NCBI GenBank assembly: GCA_947476065.1 | Contig: CANJPG010000015.1 | Location: 1 to 56,145, forward strand | Length of the DNA stretch: 56,145 nt | Direction of reading: 5' to 3' | Origin: Fidelibacterota bacterium | GTDB lineage: Bacteria > Pseudomonadota > Alphaproteobacteria > Rhodospirillales > Rhodospirillaceae | In this document: positions 7,373 through 16,375 of the stretch, one piece after another | Layout of the letters: the number at the start of each line of letters is the position of its first letter | Position numbering within the stretch: position 1 is the first letter of the stretch | Notes under the pieces: model-generated | Databases searched by the model: none | Told to the model about the DNA's origin: nothing | The model's input: only the letters and a program-made list of their open reading frames with translations | Made by a program: the position numbers and the translations under genes

Positions 7373-7888
7373 CTAATCGCGATTTTTGAGAACGAGGGCG
7401 TAGGTGGATAAAATCCGCCTTACGCCCTCGGTAATATGGCGCGAGGACAACGTTGAGCCCGAGATGGTTTGAACGTTGGACAGTTTGTCGCCAGGCTTGG
7501 CGCCCAGAAACTGCGCCCGCCAGCGTGGCATGGTTACGGTGTCATAGTCGGCTGCGCATTCGAGAATCTCGATGCCTTGTACGGCCCCATCCGGCGACAG
7601 CGCCACGGCGTATGTCACCCAGTCGTCCTTGCCTTCCACCTGATCGACGATGAACCAGCCACCGCTCGATACTCGCCAGGCCTTCACCTCGGGCGTATGT
7701 ACCGCTGCTCTGGCTTCCTGTCCTATGTTGCGGCTCTGGCTTTCGGTGAGCGTCAGCGGCGTGGCTGCGAAAGTCGCGCCCGGAAACAGGCGGGCGCGGG
7801 CCTCGTCAGGCATCATGAACACCTTGGCGGTGGCAGGCGTTGCCGCTCCGATGATCGCGGCGGGGATCAAGAGCAATTGAAAACGCAT
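7373..7888 (-). CDS. Periplasmic FMN-binding-domain protein
   Basis: 171 residues from the ATG at 7888, preceded by GGAGG; the frame extends upstream but only this start gives a signal peptide (MRFQLLLIPAAIIGAATPAT). The body fits an FMN_bind domain: WFIVDQVEGKDDWVTYAVAL, GIEILECAADYDTV and the flavinylation-type motif TISGSTLSS with Thr146 in the position where NqrC/RnfG-type proteins carry covalent FMN (usual form SGAT). Likely a single-domain flavoprotein for electron transfer in the periplasm, dependent on an ApbE-type transferase not seen here. It lies 84 nt beyond the end of the ABC operon and may be its last gene. Confidence 0.8.
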   Translation of the reverse strand: MRFQLLLIPAAIIGAATPATAKVFMMPDEARARLFPGATFAATPLTLTESQSRNIGQEARAAVHTPEVKAWRVSSGGWFIVDQVEGKDDWVTYAVALSPDGAVQGIEILECAADYDTVTMPRWRAQFLGAKPGDKLSNVQTISGSTLSSRHITEGVRRILSTYALVLKNRD

Positions 7889-7968
7889 GGGTATGTCCTC
7901 CGGTGCAAAGGCATAACGCCGAAAAGCGCCGGAAGTTTGAGCGTTGCCGCGGGAACTGGCATGAAAAT

Positions 7969-9084
7969 CTAGTCGAGCGTGCGCCGGTAGCGCCGCAAGG
8001 CCGCCGTCGCGACGATGCTCAGGATTAGGACCAGCGGCCACAGGTTCACCCAGACCTCGCTGAAGCCGGCCCCCTTCAGCATTACCGCGCGTATGGCGCG
8101 GATGAAGTGCGTCGTCGGCAGCACCTGACCGATGGTCTGGGCCCAGATGGGCATGCCGAAGAAGGGGAACATGAAGCCCGACAGCAGAATCGACGGCAGG
8201 AACATGAAGAAGGTCATTTGCATGGCCTGCATCTGCGTGCGCGCGATGGTCGAGAAGAAAAAGCCGATGGACAGATTAACCAGGATGAATAGCGACACTG
8301 CCGTGAAGAAGGCAAAGGGATTGCCGGTGAAGGGCACATGGAACAGGAACTTGGCGCCGGTCAGCATGACGCCTACCTGCACGAAGCCGACAAAAACATA
8401 GGGCGTGATCTTGCCAAGCATGACCTCCAGCGGCTCGGCAGGCGACGTCAGCAGCGCTTCCAGCGTGCCGCGCTCGGTCTCGCGGGTGATGGCGATGGCG
8501 GTGATCAGCACCATGGTCATGGTCAGGATGATGCCGAGAAGGCCGGGTACGATGTTCACCGCCGTGCGGCCCGCCGGGTTGTAGCGGCGGTGGATCACGG
8601 TTTCGACCGGCGGCGCTTCGCTGGTTACGTAGGGTTTCAGCGCCTGTTGCACGACGCCCGGCATGGCGCCAGCGCCTGCACCGGCGGCTACCGGGTCCGA
8701 CGCATCGACATCCAAAAGTAACTTGGGATGTTCGCCGCGGGCCAGGTCGCGCTCAAAAGTGGGCGGGATGGTCAGCACGAAGATCGCCTCGCCCGCGGCC
8801 AGCGCGGCGTCGGCTTCCTCGCTCGAGGCCGCGCCCTTGATGGTGAAGTAGCCCGAGTTCTCCATGCCCTGCACCACAGCGCGCACGGCGGGTCCGGAAT
8901 CGCCCATCTCGACCAGCGTCGGCAAATGGCGAGGGTCGGTGTTGATGGCATAGCCGAACAGCAGCAGCTGCACGATGGGAATGCCGACCATCATGGCGAA
9001 GGTCAGCCGGTCGCGGCGCATCTGCACGAATTCCTTCGCCAGTACGGCCTTGACGCGCAACAGAGAGAACGTGCTTTGGCTCAT
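7969..9084 (-). CDS. ABC-2 type transporter permease
   Basis: 371 residues. One N-terminal helix (RDRLTFAMMVGIPIVQLLLF), a large periplasmic loop (residues about 45-180), then five helices including the ABC2 signature ETERGTLEALLTSPAEPLEV. This is the YbhS/YbhR-type layout of drug or solvent efflux ABC permeases. Its start overlaps the ATPase gene stop by 4 nt (ATGA), so it is translated in the same operon. Only one permease is present where the E. coli ybh operon has two, so the active pump may be a homodimer. Confidence 0.92.
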   Translation of the reverse strand: MSQSTFSLLRVKAVLAKEFVQMRRDRLTFAMMVGIPIVQLLLFGYAINTDPRHLPTLVEMGDSGPAVRAVVQGMENSGYFTIKGAASSEEADAALAAGEAIFVLTIPPTFERDLARGEHPKLLLDVDASDPVAAGAGAGAMPGVVQQALKPYVTSEAPPVETVIHRRYNPAGRTAVNIVPGLLGIILTMTMVLITAIAITRETERGTLEALLTSPAEPLEVMLGKITPYVFVGFVQVGVMLTGAKFLFHVPFTGNPFAFFTAVSLFILVNLSIGFFFSTIARTQMQAMQMTFFMFLPSILLSGFMFPFFGMPIWAQTIGQVLPTTHFIRAIRAVMLKGAGFSEVWVNLWPLVLILSIVATAALRRYRRTLD

Positions 9085-10016
9085 CGGAAATTATCCTCGG
9101 CGCCGCCCATCAGGTAGATGAACGCCTCCTCGAGGCCCGTTTTCGCCGGCACGATCTCAAGACCCTCCTGCGCGCGGAACGGGGCCAGCGCGGCGACCAG
9201 TTTTTGTTCATCGCGGCCGCTGACGTGCAGGGCGGCGCCAAAGCGCGCGATCTGATCGACGCCTGGTGCGCCCGACAGTTGCTTGTAGACGCCGTGCAAA
9301 TCTCTGCCCTCAATGCGCCAGGTATGCAAGCCGACAGCGCGGGGAATCTCGGCGGCTGGTGCGTCGATCAGCTTCTTACCGTAAGCGATAAAGGTGATGA
9401 AATCGCACTGCACGGCTTCGTCCATATAGTGCGTGGACACCAGCACTGAAACGCCGGCATCGGCGCGGCCCCGGATGCGTTCCCAGAAATCGCGCCGCGC
9501 CTTGGGGTCGACGCCGGCGGTCGGTTCATCGAGCAACAGCAACTGGGGCTCGTGTAGCGACGCCGCCGCCAGGGACATGCGCTGTTTCCAGCCGCCCGAC
9601 AACTGTCCCGCCAACTGATCCTTGCGCGGCTCCAGATCGTATTCGCGCAAGGCTATTGCGACGACGCCGGCGACGTCCTTGATTTCGTGCAGGCGGGCGA
9701 CGAAGGTCAGGTTTTCGGTCACCGTTAGGTCTTCATAGAGCGAAAAGCGCTGGGTCATATAGCCTACACGCGCCTTGATCTCGCGGCTCTGGGTGGCGAT
9801 GTCAAAGCCAAGCGCCGTCCCGCCGCCGCCGTCGGGCTTCAACAGGCCGCACATCATGCGGATGGTCGTGGTCTTGCCCGAGCCGTTGGGACCCAGGAAT
9901 CCATAGATGGCGCCCTTGGGCACCTGAATCGAAAAGTCATCAACGACCGTCTTCTCGCCGAACTTCTTGGTCAGGCCGTGGACGTCGATAACATTTTCGC
10001 GGGGAAGCGCGTTCAC
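9081..10016 (-). CDS. ABC transporter ATP-binding protein (efflux)
   Basis: 311 residues. Walker A GPNGSGKTT, Q-loop region VGYMTQRFSLYEDL, signature LSGGWKQRMSLA, Walker B LLLLDEPTAGVDP, then the H-loop VSTHYMDEA. The C-terminal 80 residues form the extension common in ABC-2 export ATPases. Overlaps by 4 nt both the upstream HlyD-type gene and the downstream permease gene, showing one operon. It powers export through the permease at 7969-9084. Confidence 0.95.
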   Translation of the reverse strand: MNALPRENVIDVHGLTKKFGEKTVVDDFSIQVPKGAIYGFLGPNGSGKTTTIRMMCGLLKPDGGGGTALGFDIATQSREIKARVGYMTQRFSLYEDLTVTENLTFVARLHEIKDVAGVVAIALREYDLEPRKDQLAGQLSGGWKQRMSLAAASLHEPQLLLLDEPTAGVDPKARRDFWERIRGRADAGVSVLVSTHYMDEAVQCDFITFIAYGKKLIDAPAAEIPRAVGLHTWRIEGRDLHGVYKQLSGAPGVDQIARFGAALHVSGRDEQKLVAALAPFRAQEGLEIVPAKTGLEEAFIYLMGGAEDNFR

Positions 10017-10954
10017 GGCTTGGCCACCCGTGCGCGCAGCGGCGTACCCGGCGAGGGCGTGAAGCCGTCGAACTTGGCCTCGGCGCGGAACACCAAACGT
10101 GATCGCTCGGCATCAGAGTAGATCACCGGCGGCGTGAATTCTGACTCCGAGGCCACGGAAACGATGGCGGCTTTCGCATCGGCCGGGCAGCCGTCGCAGG
10201 CGATGGCGAGTTTGGTACCGACCGGCGTCTGAGCCAGCAATGCTTCGGGAATGAACATGACAGCGCGCACGTCACCGTCCGGCAGGAAGCGCACGACCGG
10301 CAAAGACGGTCCGGATACGTCACCCGCATAGCGGATGATACGCTCGATGCGCCCGGCCGCCGGTGCCGCCACGCGGCGGCGGCGCAGGCTGTCGTCGGCG
10401 ACGGCGGCCTGGGCTTCGGCTTCCTTGGTGGCGGACTCCAGCGCCTTCACCTGGTTCTCGCGCGCAGGCAGCGTGGCCAACGTCAGGCGCTGGCGCAACT
10501 CGGAGACGCGGGCATTGGCGGAATCCGAAGCGGCGATGGCTTCGTCCAGCCGAGCGCGGGCCACAGTGCCTGAGTCAAACAGCCCCTGCGCGCGCTCGCG
10601 GTCGGCGCGGGCGCGGATTTGCGCTGCTTGCGCATCGTTGAGCTGCTCGCGCGCAGCGGCGATCTCGGGCGCGCGCCCGCCGGCCGCGGCGTCGTCGAAG
10701 CGCGACGCGGCCGCGGCGGCATTGGCCCGCGCGGCTTCAAGGGCGGCGCGTTCGGTGGTGTCTTCCAGCTGGAACAGCACCGTTCCTTGGGTCACATGGC
10801 TGCCTTCGGCGACACCGACCGACGTCACGCGCCCGGCGGTCTCAGGGGCCAGCATGACGAACTTGCCTTCGGCATAGCCGTGCAATTCGGGGCTGCTGTC
10901 ACCGCAGGCGGCAAGCGCAAGCAGCAGGGTGGCGGGAAAAATCATGCGCATCAT
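10013..10954 (-). CDS. HlyD-family periplasmic adaptor, lipoprotein
   Basis: 313 residues. Signal with lipobox LLALAACGDS (acylated Cys at residue 17), then a biotinyl-lipoyl half (GYAEGKFVMLAPETAGRVTS), a long Ala/Arg-rich coiled-coil hairpin (residues about 75-185), the second lipoyl half (VAAPAAGRIERIIRYAGDV) and a beta-barrel domain. Adaptors of this class link an inner-membrane ABC pump to an outer-membrane channel. The E. coli relative YbhG is anchored by a signal helix, whereas this one appears to be anchored by lipid. No TolC-type gene is adjacent. Confidence 0.9.
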   Translation of the reverse strand: MMRMIFPATLLLALAACGDSSPELHGYAEGKFVMLAPETAGRVTSVGVAEGSHVTQGTVLFQLEDTTERAALEAARANAAAAASRFDDAAAGGRAPEIAAAREQLNDAQAAQIRARADRERAQGLFDSGTVARARLDEAIAASDSANARVSELRQRLTLATLPARENQVKALESATKEAEAQAAVADDSLRRRRVAAPAAGRIERIIRYAGDVSGPSLPVVRFLPDGDVRAVMFIPEALLAQTPVGTKLAIACDGCPADAKAAIVSVASESEFTPPVIYSDAERSRLVFRAEAKFDGFTPSPGTPLRARVAKP

Positions 10955-11577
10955 GGCGAGTGCCTCGTTTTAATGCCGTTGAAAATGAGGTCGGCGATAC
11001 CGGCGGCGATGGTTTCGGGCGGCGGGGCGGGCTCGTCGGGATCGGCGAAGACGGTGCCGAGGAACATATGCACCAGCATCGGACCGGCGCAGGCGCGCAG
11101 CAGCACCGCCGGATCGATGTTGCGGAAGACACCCTCGGCGACGCCGCGCTTGAGCAGGCCGGTTATCACGAGTGTCGCGCGGGCGATGACGGCGTCGCGG
11201 TAGAATGCTGCGATCTCGGGAAAGCGCTGTGCCTCGGCCAGCACCAGACGGGGGGCTGCGGAAGCGGCGGGGTTGGAAATCTGCGTGATCATGAAAGTGA
11301 TCAGTGTGCGCAGCATCTTCTCGGTATCGCCGCCGGCAGCGCCCGAGGCCACCAAAGCCTCAGCCGCGCCGACCATGCCGTCGGCCAGCCGGCGCACCAG
11401 CGCCTTCAGCATGGCCTCCTTGGATTCGAAGTAGAGGTAGATCACGCCTTTGGACACCCCGGCCCGGGTGGCGATGTCCTCTACCCGCGCGGCTGCAAAA
11501 CCGACCTCGCCGAATACGGCCAGGGCCGCATCGAGGATCTCGTCAGGTCGGGCTTCTGGGCGTCGAACGCGGGCCAT
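10951..11577 (-). CDS. TetR-family repressor of the efflux operon
   Basis: 208 residues. N-terminal HTH: RPDEILDAALAVFGEVGFAA, VEDIATRAGVSKGVIYLYFE, SKEAMLKALVRR, the canonical TetR DNA-binding domain. The C-terminal helical domain resembles the CecR/YbiH-AcrR group. It is the first gene of the four-gene operon and overlaps the adaptor gene by 4 nt. A perfect 20-bp palindrome ends 10 bp upstream of its start codon (11588-11607), with a near copy at 11683-11702, indicating autoregulation. Confidence 0.93.
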   Translation of the reverse strand: MARVRRPEARPDEILDAALAVFGEVGFAAARVEDIATRAGVSKGVIYLYFESKEAMLKALVRRLADGMVGAAEALVASGAAGGDTEKMLRTLITFMITQISNPAASAAPRLVLAEAQRFPEIAAFYRDAVIARATLVITGLLKRGVAEGVFRNIDPAVLLRACAGPMLVHMFLGTVFADPDEPAPPPETIAAGIADLIFNGIKTRHSP

Positions 11578-11587
11578 GGTTCTCTCT

Positions 11588-11607
11588 TAATGACTGATCA
11601 GTCATTA
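11588..11607. promoter_or_regulatory. TetR operator 1, perfect palindrome
   Basis: TAATGACTGATCAGTCATTA is a perfect 20-bp palindrome just before the TetR start codon (11577). Its TGAC-N6-GTCA arrangement is typical for TetR-family sites. Confidence 0.8.
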
Positions 11608-11682
11608 TATAGCCCAGTCAGCTCAAAACCCGAAGTCGAGAGAATTCATATTTTACAATCAGTTATAAAATATCGTGTGAAT

Positions 11683-11702
11683 TAATGACCTCAGAGTCAT
11701 TA
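11683..11702. promoter_or_regulatory. TetR operator 2, same arms as operator 1
   Basis: TAATGACCTCAGAGTCATTA carries the same 7-bp arms TAATGAC/GTCATTA with the same 6-bp spacer length. It overlaps the last codon of the hydrolase gene (stop complement at 11700-11702). Centre-to-centre distance to operator 1 is 95 bp, about nine helical turns. Confidence 0.65.
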
Positions 11703-13811
11703 TTTTCCCATATAGCCGCAGCTCTCGTCGGTGGGGGCCCGGGACATTATGCGGTCGTAGAAAACCCCGGCTCGCTCGATCATCGGATTCACATCACTGC
11801 CCAGTATCAGCTCCTTCTCTGCGAGCGCCAGGGTCGCCGCCGCATAGGCCTTGGTATAGGCATCGCGTGTCGGATAGCGCTCCTTGATAGAGGGCCGCGG
11901 ATCGCCGGCGGCGATGCGCAGGTTCTCGTCGGGCTCAAATGGCAGGAAGCTGCCGTCGTAACGGGCCAGACGTTCCGGCGCACCGGTGGCGGCGTTCTGC
12001 GGATTCCAGCCGGTATAGGTGCCAAGCGGCACACTGATGTCCGGCAGACGGATGCCGGCGCGGTCGAGGCCGTCGGCGTCGGGCATCGGTACCAGCACGG
12101 TGAAGGTTTTTCCAACCTTCGGCGGCACGACGTCGGCAATGCCCTCGCTCGCAAAGCGCCCGCCGTAATCAAGCCGTGGCGGCTCCAGCATGCGTGTGGG
12201 AGTCCGCAGGCCCGGCACCTTCGGGAAGGCGTCGAGATACTGGCTGAGTTTGCCGAGCGTGCCGTCGGACAGCGTCGGGATCGCCGACGGCAGAGGTTCC
12301 TTCTGCAGAGTCACCCAGCCGTCCAGATGCAGCAGCAGCGAGCGCATCAACGGCCGGTAGTCGAGCGGGCCGCGGCAATGGGCGAAAATGCTGCGGTCGG
12401 CCGGTGGGTTGAGAAAGTGCGCGCCGCCCGAGATCATATAAAGCCGCGCGCGCGCGTTGGGCGCCAGATCGGCGCTGCTGTCGGCGGCGGTATGGGTGAG
12501 GGAGGCCGCCCGCGCCCAGTATTCCGAAGACGTATCGACGTAGAACAATTTCGGCACCGGCCCCAAGGCGCTCGCGCGGTCGAGCACGCTGCCGATTTCC
12601 ATGGTAACCGGGTCGGTTTGCGTCGAGGTGGCGAAGGGAAACGTGTCGGTCGCGAAGTCGAGATCGATGTCGGGGCTGAAGTGATGGCCGGCTTGGGCAA
12701 AGCGCGAGTTGAAGGCGCCGCGGCCGGCACCACCCACGTTCATCAGCGCGCCGTCGAAGGCCGGGCGGCGACGACCATCGGCGGTCAGGCCGTAGTAGAC
12801 CATGCTCTGCAGCAGGCGCGCGGCCTGATTACGGCCGAAGGCGAGCACGTTCTTCGGGGGCTCGGCGCCTTGCGCCAGCGGATTGGGTGCCCCCGTGCGG
12901 TCGGCCCGTTCGTTGCGGAAGAAAATCAATGCATCGCGGATACCCGCCATACCGAGGCCGGTGACCCGCGGGCCGCGCGTGCTGTAGGTCAGGGCATAAA
13001 TGACGCCGGGCTTGAAGCCGCCTTCCAGCGTGATGATCGATGGATCGTAGATCGTCCGCCCGTCCTTGTCGTAACCCCAGTGCCAACGATTGCGGGCAAT
13101 CGGTGTGCGTGTGCCCAGCGCGCTGTCACGCATAGTAAGCACGTCGTCGGCGCTGTTGGGGTCGAGCGGCTCATACCCGACGGCACCTGGACTCATATGG
13201 CTAGCACTGTTGGCCGCCTGCGCGACGCTGATCTCGCCGTTGACGCGGCCAAAGATCGGCTTGCCGCCCTCCAGCGCCACCGGCAGATCGGCCCGCAGCA
13301 GGTTGCCAGCGGGCGTCAGGTCCCAGCTCCAGCCGGTGGCCAGCAGCGTATAGCCTTGTTCCATCAGGAAACCGTTGCCGGCATCGGCGGCGGTCACAGG
13401 CAGATTGGTGGCCGCGGCATCATTGAAGACATTGAGCATGTATGTGCTGCCGCGGTTGGGCGCTTCATACAATAACCGGCTGTTGCCGCGCGCGGCGTCC
13501 AGCGGCTTCAGCAGAATGAAATCGGCAGCGAAGGTGACGCGGCCGGCGGCATCACGTGGTGCCAGGCGAATATCGACGATGCTCTGGTTCTCGGCGGCGG
13601 CGGGCTCGACGGCGAAATACAGCCGCCCGCGCAGGCGCTCATAGGGCCCGACGTTGCCAAACGCTTTACCATCTGCGAACAGCGTGCGTTCCAGCACCTC
13701 GATGCGCTCGACCTCGGCCCGTGCCGGGACGGCACACAACGTGGCTGCACACATATAGGTGGTGACGAGGCAGATCCGCGCGCCGATACGCGCGGCAGAG
13801 AATGATCGCAT
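11700..13811 (-). CDS. Exported alpha/beta hydrolase-domain protein
   Basis: 703 residues with a signal peptide (cationic start, hydrophobic LVTTYMCAATLCAVPARA). The family is the large secreted alpha/beta-hydrolase group (abhydrolase_10 type), recognised by RGRLYFAVEPAAAENQSIVD, LLYEAPNRGSTYMLN, GYTLLATGWSWDL, GVIYALTYSTRGPRVTGLGM and FGRNQAARLLQSMVYYGL. The last contains the G-x-N/S-Q-x-G/A-R-x-L element usual near the nucleophile elbow in this family. Exact catalytic residues are not assigned. Substrates of the family are not settled; a secreted esterase or lactonase is plausible. Its stop codon overlaps the second TetR operator. Confidence 0.8.
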   Translation of the reverse strand: MRSFSAARIGARICLVTTYMCAATLCAVPARAEVERIEVLERTLFADGKAFGNVGPYERLRGRLYFAVEPAAAENQSIVDIRLAPRDAAGRVTFAADFILLKPLDAARGNSRLLYEAPNRGSTYMLNVFNDAAATNLPVTAADAGNGFLMEQGYTLLATGWSWDLTPAGNLLRADLPVALEGGKPIFGRVNGEISVAQAANSASHMSPGAVGYEPLDPNSADDVLTMRDSALGTRTPIARNRWHWGYDKDGRTIYDPSIITLEGGFKPGVIYALTYSTRGPRVTGLGMAGIRDALIFFRNERADRTGAPNPLAQGAEPPKNVLAFGRNQAARLLQSMVYYGLTADGRRRPAFDGALMNVGGAGRGAFNSRFAQAGHHFSPDIDLDFATDTFPFATSTQTDPVTMEIGSVLDRASALGPVPKLFYVDTSSEYWARAASLTHTAADSSADLAPNARARLYMISGGAHFLNPPADRSIFAHCRGPLDYRPLMRSLLLHLDGWVTLQKEPLPSAIPTLSDGTLGKLSQYLDAFPKVPGLRTPTRMLEPPRLDYGGRFASEGIADVVPPKVGKTFTVLVPMPDADGLDRAGIRLPDISVPLGTYTGWNPQNAATGAPERLARYDGSFLPFEPDENLRIAAGDPRPSIKERYPTRDAYTKAYAAATLALAEKELILGSDVNPMIERAGVFYDRIMSRAPTDESCGYMGK

Positions 13812-13909
13812 TATATCAAATCCCTTATCGCTCCCCCGTTCGCAGTATGCCTAAACTTTGGCTATAGTCCCATCTTGGATTTGGCCCAACTTGGATTTTG
13901 GGACGCTGC

Positions 13910-14683
13910 ATGAGCACCAAACTTTTCGACCTGACGGGCCAAGTGGCTCTCATCACCGGCTCCAGTCGGGGCATCGGCCGGGCCATCGGGCTGATGATGG
14001 CGGCCTCCGGGGCGAAAGTCGTGGTCACCAGCCGCAAGATCGACGCCTGCGAAGCCGTGGTCGCCGAAATCACGGCGTCGGGCGGCATCGCGGCGGCTAT
14101 CGCCTGCAATATTTCCGACAAACAGCAGCGCGAAGACCTGGTAAACGCAGCCGAGAAAAAGTTCGGTCCGGTCTCAACCCTGGTCTGCAACGCCGCCGTC
14201 AACCCGGCCTATGGCCCGATGTCCGCCCTCGAGGACAAGGCCTTCGACAAGGTCATGGGCGCCAACGTTCAGGCCAGCATCCATCTTATCAATCGTGTCA
14301 GCCCCGGTATGGCGGCGGCCGGGGGCGGCGCGGTCATACTACTCTCCAGCGTCGCCGGCCTGATGGGCTCAAAGAACATCGGCATCTATGCCGTCTCCAA
14401 GGCCGCCGATATCCAGCTGGCACGCAACTACGCCGTGGAACTGGGCCCGAAAAATATCCGCGTCAACGCTATCTGCCCCGGCCTTATCAAAACCGAGTTC
14501 TCATCCGTGCTGTGGGATGGCGACAAGGGCCGGGACTTCATCGCCCGCACGCCGTTGGGCCGCCTGGGCGAGTCCGAAGACATCGCCGGCGCGGCGGTGT
14601 TCCTCGCCTCCAATGCGTCGCGCTACATCACCGGTCAGGTGATTGTGGTGGACGGCGGCATGATGGTGGCCGATCCGTTCTAG
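13910..14683 (+). CDS. SDR-family oxidoreductase
   Basis: 257 residues from the ATG at 13910 (GGGA 6-7 nt before it; a TTG four codons upstream is less likely). Cofactor loop TGSSRGIG (residues 16-23), CNAAVNP in place of the usual NNAG, catalytic Ser147, Tyr160 and Lys164 (YAVSK), and C-terminal RYITGQVIVVDGGMM. Close in style to DHRS4/glucose dehydrogenase-like SDRs. Probable NADP-dependent carbonyl reductase, substrate unknown. Ends 7 bp before the converging cytochrome gene. Confidence 0.92.
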   Translation: MSTKLFDLTGQVALITGSSRGIGRAIGLMMAASGAKVVVTSRKIDACEAVVAEITASGGIAAAIACNISDKQQREDLVNAAEKKFGPVSTLVCNAAVNPAYGPMSALEDKAFDKVMGANVQASIHLINRVSPGMAAAGGGAVILLSSVAGLMGSKNIGIYAVSKAADIQLARNYAVELGPKNIRVNAICPGLIKTEFSSVLWDGDKGRDFIARTPLGRLGESEDIAGAAVFLASNASRYITGQVIVVDGGMMVADPF

Positions 14684-14690
14684 GGTAGCG

Positions 14691-16340
14691 TCACTTCGCC
14701 ATGCGCCAGGGTGAGCGGTCAGTCCAGGCCGCAAGTCCCTTCTTTGCCCATTCCGTATCCTTGTCGGTGTGGCAGACATTGCAGGCGTTGGGGATTTTCA
14801 AATCGTCCGTGGCGGTCGGCGTCACAAAATGGAAGGTGTGGCTGCTGACATTCACGTCCGCGATGGTCTGCGCGACCTTGGGCATGTGACAGGCCACGCA
14901 TTCGCTCCCGGTGCTGCCGGCTTTGTGGTGCGTATGCGCTTCGAGGGATACCGTATGCGGTCCGTTCTGGGTGTTGGGGCCGTGGCACATTAGACAGGTT
15001 TCGGTCGACGTTTTGCGCAGCATGGCCGTGTTGTCGGTGCCATGGGGGTCGTGGCAGCTGAAACACGTCACCCCGCGCTCGTACATCAGGCTTTGTACGA
15101 AATCGTTGCCCTGCATGCGGTTCTTGTGCGCCGTGCCGTCGGCGAAGTGGGTGAAGGTCGTCTCCCCCAGCTTATGCTCCTCCAGTTTCCAGAAATCCGC
15201 GAGGTTCAAGCCGACCTGATAGCCCACGGGCCAGTCGTAATGTTTGCCGGCGATGGGATTGTTGAGCGGCTGACCCTGGGAGTGGCACTGAATACAGGTA
15301 TCGTTGGCATGCACGTAGTCCATGCGCGCGGGGTTGAGAACATTCCTCAGGACGGGGTTTTTCACGTGTTCGGAACCCGGGCCGTGACAGCGCTCACAAC
15401 CCACGTTCCATTCGGTAACGGCTTTTGTTTCGATGTTGTAGTTGACCGAATGACAGCCGTCGCACAGCGGTCCGGTGGGCCGCTGGAAATTGTCCTTGGG
15501 ATAAAACGGTACCCACCAATCGGTATTATCCGCGACGAAATACTTCCGCCAGATTTTGTGCGTGACATCCCACTGTGCGGGGAATGGAAAATAGTCGTCA
15601 CCGATTTTCTTGAAATACCGCTGTTTCCAACCGCTGCCGTAGGTGAGCGCGATATCATCCTTGGTGAAAGTCACTAGCGGATCGGGTTTAGACAGATCGG
15701 GAATGATCGCGTCGGGATGTTCCTTGGGGTCCCGTACGACATTGGCCATCTTGGTCTTGCTCCACCGATCGTAGACTTCGGCGTGACAGGACTTACAGGC
15801 CGCCGATCCCACATACTCCGCTGATTTCGATGGGCCGGGCTGCGCCACTACCTGTGCAATGTCCAAGGCTTGCGGCGCGGTCGCGGGCAGCGTGCGGATA
15901 TAGGAAACCATTTGCCAAATTTGCCGGTCGGGATCGGACCAGGCCGGCATGCCGGTGTTCCGAATGCCGTTGCGGATGTGATAAAAAATCTCGCCGTCCG
16001 ACAGCGACGGGACAAGCGCCCGCAGCGCCGGCGGCCGCGGATATTGGCCGGCACCAATGGTTGTGTGCCCGCCGCCGTCGTTGGCATGGCAGATTTCGCA
16101 CTTCTGGCGGAAGAGATCGCGCCCGGCCGTGATATCGGCTGCGTCTTTGCCAAGGGGATTGACTGCCTTCTTTGCTGCCTCTGGCACACTTTGATGCAGC
16201 AGCCATGTCGCGATTTTGACTTCCAGCAGCGGCGGCTCCTGGTTCGCCACAGAAAGCCCGGGAACGACCAGCTGAAAGGCAATTGCCCCTAACGCCAAAA
16301 TAGCCGCGGCGGCAATGAGAACGTGGCGTGTGCGTATCAT
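14691..16340 (-). CDS. Nine-haem c-type cytochrome (class I domain plus octahaem part)
   Basis: 549 residues, start backed by GGAGG. An N-terminal signal anchor (residues 7-28) is followed by a class I cytochrome c domain with CEICH at 81 and axial Met131 (NTGMPAW). Eight further CXXCH motifs begin at Cys182, 293, 315, 349, 426, 449, 481 and 520, giving nine haems. The octahaem part, with GPGSEH after CERCH and the DPHG element after CFSCH, is of the cytochrome c554 / multihaem doubled-CXXCH type. It should sit in the periplasm anchored to the inner membrane and move electrons. No partner oxidoreductase or quinol dehydrogenase is adjacent, so acceptor and donor are unknown. Confidence 0.9.
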   Translation of the reverse strand: MIRTRHVLIAAAAILALGAIAFQLVVPGLSVANQEPPLLEVKIATWLLHQSVPEAAKKAVNPLGKDAADITAGRDLFRQKCEICHANDGGGHTTIGAGQYPRPPALRALVPSLSDGEIFYHIRNGIRNTGMPAWSDPDRQIWQMVSYIRTLPATAPQALDIAQVVAQPGPSKSAEYVGSAACKSCHAEVYDRWSKTKMANVVRDPKEHPDAIIPDLSKPDPLVTFTKDDIALTYGSGWKQRYFKKIGDDYFPFPAQWDVTHKIWRKYFVADNTDWWVPFYPKDNFQRPTGPLCDGCHSVNYNIETKAVTEWNVGCERCHGPGSEHVKNPVLRNVLNPARMDYVHANDTCIQCHSQGQPLNNPIAGKHYDWPVGYQVGLNLADFWKLEEHKLGETTFTHFADGTAHKNRMQGNDFVQSLMYERGVTCFSCHDPHGTDNTAMLRKTSTETCLMCHGPNTQNGPHTVSLEAHTHHKAGSTGSECVACHMPKVAQTIADVNVSSHTFHFVTPTATDDLKIPNACNVCHTDKDTEWAKKGLAAWTDRSPWRMAK

Positions 16341-16375
16341 GACAGCCTCCAGAAGGTTCCGCTATGGGCCGCTGT

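Noticed and set aside
11685-13475. 596-codon plus-strand open frame
   Set aside because: Exactly antisense to the hydrolase gene in GC-rich DNA; the translation is Arg/Gly/Val-rich with no family resemblance and no fitting ribosome site.
13858-14688. 276-residue plus-strand frame over the SDR gene
   Set aside because: Out-of-frame shadow; the SDR motifs are in the frame starting at 13910.
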